Shown: piece by piece, positions 1-10,212 of the stretch
How positions within the stretch are numbered: the stretch's first letter is position 1
Layout of the letters: every line of letters begins with the position of its first letter
Assembly: GCA_963920765.1 (NCBI GenBank)
Contig: OY987248.1
Coordinates: forward strand, 10,698,539-10,762,538
DNA: 64,000 nucleotides
Direction of reading: 5' to 3'
Source of the DNA: Ulota crispa
Lineage: Eukaryota > Streptophyta > Bryopsida > Orthotrichales > Orthotrichaceae
Notes under the pieces: model-generated
Databases searched by the model: none
What the model was told of the DNA's origin: nothing
The model's input: only the letters and a program-made list of their open reading frames with translations
Program-made: the position numbers and the translations under genes

Positions 1-2252
1 ATATTCAATCTATTTACTATTGCCTCAGTTTCTATCATAGGAACTATCCTATAATTACTACAAGGATAAATATTGATAATCTATTCAATAGCCATCTGCT
101 TTACTTGCAGTTTTTGTAATTTATAAAAACTGGTACTTAGCTATAAATTTATAATCTCCTATTTATGCTCCTTGCTCCAGGCTATAGCTGTTCTCCTTTG
201 TTCCAATATTCAATCATAAAATGACACATTCAAAGAATCACTCTCAGATCATGGCCATCATCTTCTTACTCAAGCATCACATTAATTCATCTTCATCATC
301 ACAATCAGATTATAGCATTTCTCTTTGATTCAACAACCCGGGCTACATCCTCACAAACTTCAATTAAAATCAACAACCATTCTAATACGATCAACACTGT
401 TACTCTAAAAAGCATCTCACTTCTTTAAAATGAATTTGTGCATAGAGTTTTGCAATTACAATTTTGTCAATTGCCTTAAGCATTCTCTCTTGGAAACAAT
501 CGCATGATATCTACTAATAATCTTGACAATGATCTAGAGCAACTTCTTTTCAAGTTAATTCTCTCTCTTTCTATTGCCTTTGATTAAATTAGTTTAGTAT
601 TGCATCTTGCCATCAACAAGGCATTCATTCATAAATTAGCCAATCGACTATTGCCTTAAGCTCTCAACTCTAAGTCGCTCTCTCTCTAGCTATAGTCTCT
701 GCTTCTATGAACAAGTATATAAATAGATTATAGCCGTGCTTACCTCTCGCAGGTTCCCCAAGCAACACTTGCTGTCTATAATCTGCACACTCACTCACTG
801 AGTCAAATCGGCCATTGTCTATCACAATCAAATCAGTTATAACAATCACATTTGCAAGTAAAGATTAAACACATTAGTCTTGCTATCTGCAAGCCGGGAT
901 CAATACTCAAACACAGAATATTGCCTTCCATAATCTATCTGATTAGGAGCATACATCTTATTAACATAAAACTAAATACAAGAAAACAAAGAAACTGCAA
1001 GGGAAGTCAGATCTAAATTTTGCTCCAAGTAAAATAAGAATGTCAATAGCCTTTTATGGTTTGACTCTCCCCATTCTTGTATATAACTTCCTAACCGCAT
1101 AACTAACTACCCGTCCATAGCCTAATGTCTATTCACAGGACAATTGACCATGCATTCACACTCTATTTCAAAATTGGTATGCACTTTACTTCCATTTACA
1201 CTTCAGGATTCAAATGCAAACTCAAAATTCAAAAATGTTGATCCCAATCTTCATTAGGATATTTATTTATTTATAATATTTACAAAAAAAATCAATATTT
1301 TTTATATAAATTTGGAATACCTAAAACCTTTAACCAAACAAAAGTAGGTATCCATTATGCAATGATGAAAAATGGAGTAGTCAATGATGTATCAAGACAA
1401 AAAATATCTATATTGGATAGATACCTACGTGTACAGACATAGAATAAAGTATCCAAACATCAAATTGATATAATAGACTATCAAGGTTGGACTTTCAATC
1501 AAACCATGAATAAAGCTACAACATATTCTCTTTTGAAGCAGCCCCAAAAAGTAACCTTTTTCACTCCATCCAATGTTCATAGTTGTGAGTCCCAAATTCA
1601 ACATCAAAAGTCTTGAATTACTTTTTTGTTTTACTTCGCTTGGATATTACATTAATATAAGTGGAATAGCCATTTATATTGATTTAGTTTAGTTAAACCA
1701 AATGGTTAGCAGTACGCCACTTACCCTACTCCATTTGGTAAGTCATTAGAAGTAATTGGTGAGGTTTTAGTGGGTTTTAGTTAATTTGAGCGACATGGTA
1801 ACTTGGGGCTTGGGATTCCCTCCAAAAGTCTCCACTAGCCTAATTAGAGAGGATTTGTTTAGGTCTAGATTAGTTAAGCCATGACTAAGGGCCACATTGC
1901 CTGGTTCATGTCACAATATCAATTTGGTGCATCTATACCCAAGGTTCCCAAGACCTTCCGCTTTTCAGAGAGCGTAATTCTAAGCAGTTAACCCTGCTAT
2001 GCTATTAGTCAACCCCGGCAAAAGGAGGTTGAAAAATGGCAATAAAATGCCACCAAAATTCATGGAAGAGTTTCTCAAGGATTTATGAAGATCCCCCAAG
2101 TTTCAAGTTGTTTCAATAGCGGCAAGGCCTTGAATGACGACATCCATCCAATTTCAAGAAAGCACTTGACATCCAATTTCAAGATATCATCCATTTAGAG
2201 CCCCATTGACAGAAGCAAGGAGTGTTTCTTGGCTCCCCCAACAATGTTGGAA
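1..2252. other. No recognisable gene; AT-rich spacer
   Basis: Both strands carry only short open frames with no recognisable domain. The sequence is AT-rich, with homopolymer runs near 1280. I see no convincing inverted or tandem repeat here. It ends where the LTR-like tandem unit begins. Confidence 0.5.
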
Positions 2253-2565
2253 GACCTCAAGAAGTCAATTTCTCAATTTGGGATGAATTCCCAATTCTGG
2301 GTTTTTCATCCATCCATCTCTAATCCTTCCTTCAAGTTTTCCGACACCTTGTAACTTGGAGTTGGAAGTGTGAACAACCAAAACCGGCTATTTTGGGTCC
2401 AAGAAATCCAATGCCACCGTTTGTTTGTCATTTGGAGCTACGCTCCAAAAGTTATGGCAACTTCATCTAGATTTCATCCATCTTTGATTTTTCTTAGATT
2501 TTAGGTAGATTTCAAGGGATCTATGGATCTTCTAGATAGAGGACCAAGGTGTCCTCCCCCAAATG

Positions 2566-2571
2566 TATAAA
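2566..2571 (+). promoter_or_regulatory. TATA box of LTR-like unit A
   Basis: TATAAA followed by GGGAGGCCCACC. The same box and downstream bases occur in unit B, so the core promoter is the best-conserved part of the unit. Function is inferred from motif and conservation only. Confidence 0.4.
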
Positions 2572-3124
2572 GGGAGGCCCACCTCCTTCCGAATAGTCAC
2601 TCATCACTTTCATCATCATTTTTTTGTTCTTAGATCACTCTTGTCACTTACCATCTTTTGGACCCATGGTCCTTTGAGTTCCCATCACTTGTTATCATTA
2701 CCTTTGTGTCAGACTCCTTGTACTCTCTCCATACCCACTCTCTCACTCCTAGAGCCTTTCCTTGACCTCTCCACACTTGTGCCTCATTCCTCCCTTATTA
2801 ATTCCCTGTCTATCCTTGTGTGTCCCACCTTAGTAGAGAGTTGCCCTTTGCCATGTGTTCTAGAAGTGATAAGCTTATCAGTGCTTCATCTAACTCTGCC
2901 ACCACCTCTTCACTGCATTGCAAGACCTCCTAGCAGCTCTTGGGGAATCTTGACAGCTCAACCTCACACTAGCCAACTCTCTTGATTCCACAAGCACGCT
3001 CTCTGAGAAGATACTCTGCTAATTGAATCTCTCAGCTTGAGGCCTAGCCTTGCCCACAGATTCCTTTGGCTTGTGGCATTCCTTGCCGTCTCCAACCAGC
3101 TTCTACTCCTCTAGCCTCTAGGCT

Positions 3125-3925
3125 TGAACTCAAGCCATTCTCAATAGTCGAGCCTTGTCAATTTCAAGTCTAAGCTCCAGCATTCTCACTAGTCGAGCCT
3201 TGCCCTTAGTTTTGAGTCTAGCTCCGGCATTCTCCTAGTTGAGCCCTGTCAATTTTGAGTCTGAGCTCTAGCATTCTCACTAATCAAGCCCTGCCTCTCA
3301 AATTTGAGTCTAGCTCCGGCATTTTCACTAGTTGAGCCCTGTCAATTTTGGGTCTGAGCTCCGGCATTCTCTTAGTCAAGCCTTGTCCTCTCAACCTCAA
3401 GTCTAGCTCTGGCATTTTCACTAGTCAAGCCCTGTCCCTCAATTGTGAGTCTAGATCCGGCATTCTCCTAGTCGAGCCTTGTCAATTTTGAGTTTGAGCT
3501 CCGGCATTCTCCTAGTCAAGCCCTATCCTCTCAACCTCAAGTCTAGTTCTAGCATTTTCACTAGTCGAGCCTTGTCCCTCAATTTCAATTCTAGCTCCGG
3601 CATTCTCATAGTCAAGCCTTGTCAATTTTGAGTCTAGCTCCGATATTCTTCTAGTCAAGCCCTGTCAATTTCAAGTCTGAGCTCCAACATTTTCACTAGT
3701 CAAACCCTATCAATTTTGAGTCTAAGCTCCAGCATTCTCCTAGTCAAGCTCTGTCCTCTCAACTTCGAGTCTGAGCTCCAGCATTTTCACTATCAAGCCC
3801 TGCCTCTCAATTTCAAATTTAGCTCCAACATTCTCATTGGTCAAGTCTTGTCAATTTTGAGTCTGAGCTCTAGCATTTTCATTGTCAATCTCTCAGGTCT
3901 AAGCTCCAACATTCTCACTATTGAG
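3125..3925. repeat. Minisatellite, ~44–50 bp unit, about 18 copies
   Basis: Degenerate tandem array. Each unit has CATTCTC or CATTTTC, then CTAGTCxAGCC, then a TGTC and TTTTGAGTCT part, then AGCTCC. Successive CATTCT motifs lie at 3181, 3228 and 3272. Units alternate between CATTCTCCTAGTC and CATTTTCACTAGTC forms, which suggests a higher-order pattern. The array lies wholly inside LTR-like unit A. Confidence 0.8.
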
Positions 3926-5239
3926 CCTTGTCCCTCTCAATTTTGAGTCTGGCTCTAGCACTCTGTCGTCTCTCAATCTCTTCCCTACAGCAGCCGGGTA
4001 CCAACGCTGGGTACCAGCCCACCGCAGCCTCCATCCCTTGACCCTCGACCCACGGTCTCCAAGGCTCCGACCTCCAAGGCTCTGGCTTTCAAGGCTCCGG
4101 CCTCCAAAGATTTTGACCTCCAAGGTCTTAACTCCCACGTCCAAGGCCTCAACCCTCACCTCCGGAGCCTCCCTGACCTCCCACAATTTTGAAGGGAAGG
4201 GCCAAGCTTTAAAAGCTCACCTAACTCCATGGTTGGAAGTGCGAATCTCTAAGCTAAGGTATCCTAAAACTGATTAATTATTCTTTGCATGCTTCAATAC
4301 AATTGTGCCTAGATTTTACTGACGTGGAGTCATGACTTGGTGGTTTGAACAACAGACCTGTCATAACAAGCATGTGAAGCAAGGAAGAAGTCCACTTGCA
4401 TCATCAAGGATATTATTATGATTAACTAAGTGTGGTCAAGTACCTTCTTAGCTCCCTTCCTCGGCGCCAGTCAATGTCGTGATTATTTGTCACAAGCATA
4501 AGAGAGAAACCATCCCACTAAGGAACCTTTGATCCAACCAATGGTGGAGTGTTGTGATTATTTGTCAACAGTTGAGAATTACCAATCGTTCAAGGAAATT
4601 ACTTCCCGACCACAAGATGGAGGCTACCTATGGTGAGGCAATGGAGCATGATGGACCCCACAACAAGGTATGATCACCCCGCTTTTCCACTTACTTCACA
4701 CTTAGCCACGTCGGGACAACGCCCAGTCCCTTAAGAGCATCATGCCATTTTTGTTCATCATTACATGTTGTAGGCTCATTAGTAAAGATCCATTGTTTGG
4801 AATGCATATTTAGTTGGAAATCTATAACCAAAACTACCTTCTTGCCAATATAGCCCATTTTTCAGTTCTGTTAGAACTTGGTTGTGCTTGCGCTTACTTC
4901 TTGAGGGGGAGATTTGAGCACTCATAGACCTTGGAAAGTCAATTTCTCAATTTGGGATAAATTCCCAATTCTAGGTTTTTCATCCATCCACCCCTAACCC
5001 TTCATTCAAGATTCCTGACACCCTGTAGCTTGGAATTGGGAGTGTGAACAACCAAAACCGGCTATTTTGGATCCAAGGAATCCAATGTCACCATTTTTTT
5101 GTCATTTGGAGCTAAGCTCCAAAAGTTATGGTGATTTCATCCAGATTTCATCCATTTTGAGTTTTTCTTAGATTTTAGGTAGATTTCAACGGATCTATGG
5201 ATTGCCTAGATAGAGGGCCGAGGTGTCCTCTCCTAAATG

Positions 5240-5245
5240 TATAAA
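5240..5245 (+). promoter_or_regulatory. TATA box of LTR-like unit B
   Basis: TATAAA followed by GGGAGGCCCACC, at the position equivalent to that in unit A. Inferred promoter of the LTR-like unit. Confidence 0.4.
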
Positions 5246-5829
5246 GGGAGGCCCACCTCCTCCCCAAAACACTCCTTGGTCACTTATCACTTACCATCAC
5301 TTGCAATCATTCTCATCACTCTTTTTTAGTCACTTGACCCCTCTTGTCTCTTGGTCACTATCACTCCCCCTTGCACTTGTGTTTGAGAGTCTCTTGAGCT
5401 TAGAAGGATTGAACCCTTCAAGTTAGTAGGAGAGGTTAGTAGTTGAAGTGTCCATTGTGAGTGTCCTACTAACCCCTAGAAAGCTGGACTATGACTGGCA
5501 ATGCCGCTTCTCCACCCTTCCTAGAAGTCCTGGTTAGTCATTGTGATTGTTAGCAACCCCTAGAGTCTGCCATTAGGAAATCAGAGCACTATACCTCTAT
5601 AGCTTACTGTTTCACTACCAAAACGCCACCACCTTATCAGAACAAGCCCTCCTAGCAGCCCCACTAGAATCTTTTAAGCTTAGCTTTGGCTAGCTCTCTC
5701 GATTCCTTTGAGACTCTTTGAGACGTCACTCAGCCGCCCAAACTCCCCTAGCCAGTGGCTTGCCACGCTCGCGAGTTTGCATCCGGTTGGAGACTAGTAC
5801 CTCCACCAGAATCTCACCAAGCAGCGGCT

Positions 5830-6460
5830 GCAAAGCCAAGGCAGCTACTAGTTCTCCCAAGCTCACATCTCATCAGTCTAGCTCCCCTTGCTAAGCCAGC
5901 GGTAGCTGCTAGTCTCTTGAGCTCACAAATCCCCCAGTCTAACTCCCCATCAGATGCTAAGTCCCCTTGAGCTCACAATTCCATCAGTCTAGCTCCTCCT
6001 TGCTAAGCCAGCGGCAGCTGCTAAGTCCCCTCAAGCTCACAAATTCCATTAGTCTAGTTTTCCTCCATCAGCTGCTAGGTCCCCTTGAACTCACTCCCTG
6101 TCAGCTGCTAGCATTCCCTTGAGCTCACGAATTCCATCAGTTTAGCTCCCCGTCAGGTGCTAGCATTCCCTCAAGCTCGCAAATCCCCCAGTCTCACTTC
6201 CCCTGTCAGTGCTAGTTCTCTCGGAGCTCACAATCCCATCAGTCTAGCTCCTTGTTGGCTGCTAGTTCTCTTGAGCTCACGTTCCCATCTGCCTAGCTCC
6301 CTGTCAGCTGCTAGCATTCCCTCGAGTTCACGATTCCATCACTCTAGCTCCCATGTTAGCGCTAGTTCTCTTGAGCTCACGAATTCCCCTTAGTCTAGCC
6401 CTCCACAGGTTAGCGGCAGCTGCTAGTTCTCTTGAAGCCATAGCCGGATTGGCCACTCTT
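5830..6460. repeat. Minisatellite, ~50–60 bp unit, about 11 copies
   Basis: Degenerate tandem array built on CAGCTGCTAG, then TTCTCTTGAGCTCAC, then CCATCAGTCTAGCTCC. It lies in LTR-like unit B at nearly the same offset from the unit start as the unit A array, and shares the AGTCTAGCTCC core with it, but the rest of the repeat unit differs. Local GC is higher than in the surroundings. Confidence 0.75.
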
Positions 6461-7481
6461 TGCCCTTGGCCCCTCGTAATCCTAGTAGTCGGAGCTTCTT
6501 TGCATTCCCACAAGCCAGTAGTCGGCAGCTACTTTGCCATCCCACGTAGCCAACAGTTAGCGACTGCTTTGCATTCCTCGCAACCATTGGTGATGGCAAG
6601 CCCTGACGCGCCGTCAATACCCAGCCCTCCTCCGCCAGTTCTTTTAGCCGGTCCTTTCCGCTGGTCCTCTCCGTCGGTCTCTAGTCAATGACCCCTGCTC
6701 CCTCGGCCTGCCAACTCTGCTAGGGCCAAAGGTCCGGCCCTCGCTCTTAGAGATATCTTTTTCCAAATTTTTTGCATTGTTTAATCACCGCCTTAATTGC
6801 CTTTGCTAGTCCCTTGGCTTAACCTAAGTAAAAAACTCATTGCTCCGAAGCACAAGGGATCCTTGTCATTTAGAAGCAATACATTGCGTCATAGTAAGCA
6901 CGTAAAGTCACATCTGTCATATTTTTACCATTGACCAAATAAGGAGATAATCCTTGGCGTTTGGGGTACAATTGTGACTAACCCAAGGATTAGTGTAATC
7001 CTTGACCCGTGTGGCTAGAAGCCAATTTATGTTGTGATTATGTGTCACAAGATAATTACAAAAACCGAGCCATTAAGAAGGGTTAACTTAGTGACCCACT
7101 AAGGTGTTGTGTTTATCCATCCCTAGAAGTAGAACCACAACACATTCAATCCATCGCCACCTTATCCCCACTTGCACCAAAATGGAGGCCGCTCATGACC
7201 AAGCCATGGAGTATATTGGACACCACGACGAGGTATGATTACTTACTTTTACATTTCATTTAACCACGTTGCCGATACGTGATATATTAAGTAGATTATT
7301 CCTTTCTTCATTCATCATTATATGTTGTAGACTTGTTAAGAAAGATCCATTGCTTGGAAGGCATCTTTGGTTGAAAATCTACTACCAAACCCACCCTCTA
7401 GCCATTATAACTCATTTTCTAGTTTTGTTAGAACCTGATTATGCTTGTGCTGACTTCTTGAAGGGGAGGTTTGAGCACTCA

Positions 7482-8489
7482 CAATAGTATATCTTTCATT
7501 TGATTACTTGTAAAGAAAAGATAGAATCTTTTCTTTGCAAAATTCATTTAGAAAATCTTGGCAAAATCTTCTTGTATGGCATGTACAAAAGAACTACGAT
7601 TAGAAAAATTGTTATATAGTTTTGACTACACATTTCAACATCTTGCTTGTATGATTTTTTGTTCTTAGCAAAATGTTGTTTCATTTGTCATCAAGATTTG
7701 ATGAGGAATGGTCTCCTCATTTTTGTAATCATGGTGGTGGTGTGTTTAATTTCACAACCCCACCTCTTTTCACACACTTTTACTTCTAATTAAAACGCCT
7801 TTGACGGGTAAAGGGACGTGACCCCTACAAGACTTTTGAAGGCCTTACATCATCATAATATGTCTTTGTGACTCATGTATAGCCTTGACAAAATGTCTTC
7901 GTACATAGTGTATCCTATTAGTTGATAATTGATGAAATCATCTCCCATTTATAATTAAGCTTCTACCATTAGCATCTGCTCTAGCACATTCACAAGAAAT
8001 AGAGACCTATACCAAAAAAAGGAGGTATGTATTTTAAAATAAAAATTCATGATAAGATAGTAATTACACATGTATTATGAAAAAGAGACCAAAACTAGCC
8101 TACGTATGTATGTGTCTCCAATTTTCAAGAACATCTGTCTAAAATTGACGTCATAGGAACCTACCCAATTTTTCAATTGTTTGTTCAACAAACAATTTTC
8201 ATTTAGGGGTTAAAAGTGGCATGTATAAATTTCAGCTCTAACGTAATTTTCGTTAATTTGGGGAAAACCCCCAATTTTGGGATTTTAATTTTTATTCATT
8301 TTCAGGAGTTTTTAGGTGACTTATAGTGAATTTGACGATGATTTCTTCAAGCTCCTACGTCAATGATGAAATACCTTGAAGGATTTATCAAAACATTCAC
8401 TTTAAATCACCAAAATATTCTCACTAATACAAATTCAATATCCCAAAATCTATTTTGGAAAGGTGTTTTTCCCAAATTAACTCAAACAT
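7482..8489. other. No recognisable gene
   Basis: AT-rich spacer downstream of the LTR-like pair. Open frames are short and match nothing I know. I see no strong repeat here. Confidence 0.45.
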
Positions 8490-9575
8490 GTTATTCATTA
8501 ATTTGGGAAAATAATGGGTACCATTTTGTACCTCACCTTAATCCAAAATTGCCACCTTAATTCAAATTAAGGAGGTCACCTAAAACCTAGTTAATGAACT
8601 TCTGTCCAAATTTTCAAAAGTTAATGGACTTCTTGTCCAAAAAGACCATATTTCTGAAAAAATATATATCTCATTTCATCGAAAAATAGTCAACAAATTC
8701 CCAATTCAATGAATCTGACGTTTTCTAGAAGAAAAAAAGCCAAAAATCCTTTGGACGCTTTTTCCCAAATTAACGAATGACGTGTTCTAATATCGCAGAG
8801 TCTGCTACCGTCATTGTTTTTGCTTTTTCCCGTTTAAAAATTTGAGCCGCATTCAACTTACAAATTCACACATTTGAGACAAATCATACACAGTCCTACC
8901 CCAAAATTTACTTAATGATTTGCTTTAACCTTGATTAGTAATAGTTCCTAAATTGTTGATACTGTCCACTTCAATAAATATGGTGTTCATAGAGCTGAAA
9001 GACGTTGCAAACATACCCATTTGACAAACTGATGTCACTGATTGCTGTTGGTAATACGAAGAACTGGTGACATATCCAAAGTGGTCGATCTGCAATGGCG
9101 TCAAGCACAATGAACCAACTTTTATCCTTGACTGTCCTCCAACTGACCTTAAATTTATCTTTGCCAAGCAACCACCCAACACTTCCTTCCACACGTAGAG
9201 CCATGCATTAATTAGGCAATGAAACCAAACATTCCAGCTAACCCACGATTAGCATCGACCTCAGGTTCCATCTGCTTTAGAATTCAGCTCTCCATGTCGG
9301 TTTCAAACAAGCATGTAATGCCATGTTTGTTAAATTGGAAAAAAGAGTACATTTTGGGACTTTTGAAGGATTAAGATGGTCACCTTAATTTGAGCTCCAA
9401 CGTTTTTTTGGTACACGTGCCCTCATCTGAGAGGAGGAATTTGCGAATGAACAAATCTTAGTGGCTCATACTAAATTTGATACCTTCAAATCTGGTTTGA
9501 GGTAACTTTTTGGGTTTAAGGTGGAGTACAAAATGATACCTCCATTTTTCCCAATCTAACAAATATGGCGTTATG
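8490..9575 (-). mobile_element. Decayed PIF/Harbinger-type element
   Basis: Two inverted arms of about 70 bp, 8490–8560 and 9500–9575, roughly three quarters identical (shared core CATTTTGTAC), flank a minus-strand transposase scrap at 8971–9204. Further in, 8560–8580 and 9375–9395 share a GGTCACCT-type inverted block. Family is inferred from the transposase scrap. True termini and target duplication were not found. Confidence 0.4.
8971..9204 (-). pseudogene. PIF/Harbinger DDE transposase fragment
   Basis: The translation contains KDKSWFIVLDAIADRPLWIC, then HQFF and ISDISLSNGY. This fits the middle of the DDE_Tnp_4 (PIF/Harbinger) nuclease, whose usual pattern is a VLEAIAD–LWIWHxFFG–xxNDINVLxRS run including the second catalytic Asp. 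The usual NDINVL appears as SDISLS. Only about 75 residues remain of a protein normally some 350–450 long, so it is dead. The assignment is from remembered family motifs and is moderate. Confidence 0.5.
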
Positions 9576-9599
9576 TACTATTGTGCTTTGAAACGTAAT

Positions 9600-9728
9600 G
9601 GCACTATAAAGAAACCATGACTAAATCTACAAAAAAATTGACAAAAATTGTGACCTAATCTACTATATACTGTAGGTCACAATTTTTGTCAACTTTTATG
9701 TAGATTCAACCATAGTTTCCTTGTAATG
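9600..9728. repeat. Short foldback (inverted repeat)
   Basis: Left arm 9609–9654 and right arm 9673–9721 are complementary, sharing GAAACCATG/CATAGTTTC ends and a TTGACAAAAATTGTGACC stem, with a loop of under 20 bp. MITE-like size, but no clear target duplication. Confidence 0.65.
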
Positions 9729-10212
9729 TGGGCAATGCTCCATGTATTCATTCCATAATTTTCATAGTCAACAGTGGTAAATTCACCCGTCGATCAGCAG
9801 CAACTCCATAGTCCATACGTCGTCACGCGAAGGGCTGCTTCGGAAACTTTGATGGGGAAATAAACCCATCAACTCAGTCGGCTGCATTTGTAGATTTATA
9901 CACTGCAGTGCAGAAGGTTAAGTATCATGAGTACACCACACATGCGTAGAAATTCTGACCTTCTCATACGACTATGACACGTAGAAGCTTCCCCAGAATA
10001 TTAACAGTAACAGCGCAATATTTTCTGTAATATATCGCCAGTGGACAAATTTGGACCAATTGGGCTCCATTTACTATCCAATGTAATGTTGACACCAAAA
10101 ATCTGGCAACAAACATCAACACCCAAAAAAAATGCACTAATGAGTAATCGAGTATGTTGTGACCTCACAAAGTTTGCACTCTTTGCAGTGCAAGACCTAG
10201 CTCAATGTCACA
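9729..10212. other. No recognisable gene
   Basis: Mixed-composition spacer, less AT-rich around 9780–9860. No domain-bearing open frame or strong repeat was seen. Confidence 0.4.

Larger units (their letters stand above)
2253..4928 (+). mobile_element. LTR-like tandem unit A (non-coding fossil)
   Basis: First of two adjacent direct repeats of about 2.6 kb. It opens with a ~320-bp block matching 4935–5260, containing GTATAAAGGGAGGCCCACC, a TATA-box promoter arrangement like the U3/R part of an LTR. A minisatellite fills its middle. Its last ~190 bp match 7300–7481 and include a purine-rich tract (GAGGGGGAGA) near 4910 that resembles a polypurine tract. No gag, protease or reverse transcriptase was seen, so a non-autonomous LTR-type element is an inference; a plain tandem duplication of unknown origin is the alternative. 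The copies are visibly diverged, so it is old and broken. Confidence 0.5.
4929..7481 (+). mobile_element. LTR-like tandem unit B (non-coding fossil)
   Basis: Second copy of the ~2.6-kb unit, joined directly to unit A. Shared parts are the opening block with its TATA box, a middle part around GTTGTGATTATxTGTCA, a block near 7184–7245 matching 4618–4680, and the closing block with a purine tract (GAAGGGGAGG) near 7460. The minisatellite in the middle is a different sequence from that of unit A, though it lies at the same relative place. No protein domain is recognisable. It reads as an old, non-coding LTR-like relic. Confidence 0.5.

Noticed and set aside
2563-2985. 140-codon Leu/Pro/Ser-rich open frame
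   Set aside because: It starts at the TATA box of the LTR-like unit and is pyrimidine-rich low-complexity sequence. There is no domain, and the frame is not kept in the second unit.
3899-4277. Overlapping open frames on both strands at the end of the minisatellite
   Set aside because: Products of the repeat composition; neither frame shows a motif.
6157-6691. Ala/Ser/Pro-rich frames on both strands
   Set aside because: They translate the GC-richer minisatellite and its edge. No conserved domain.
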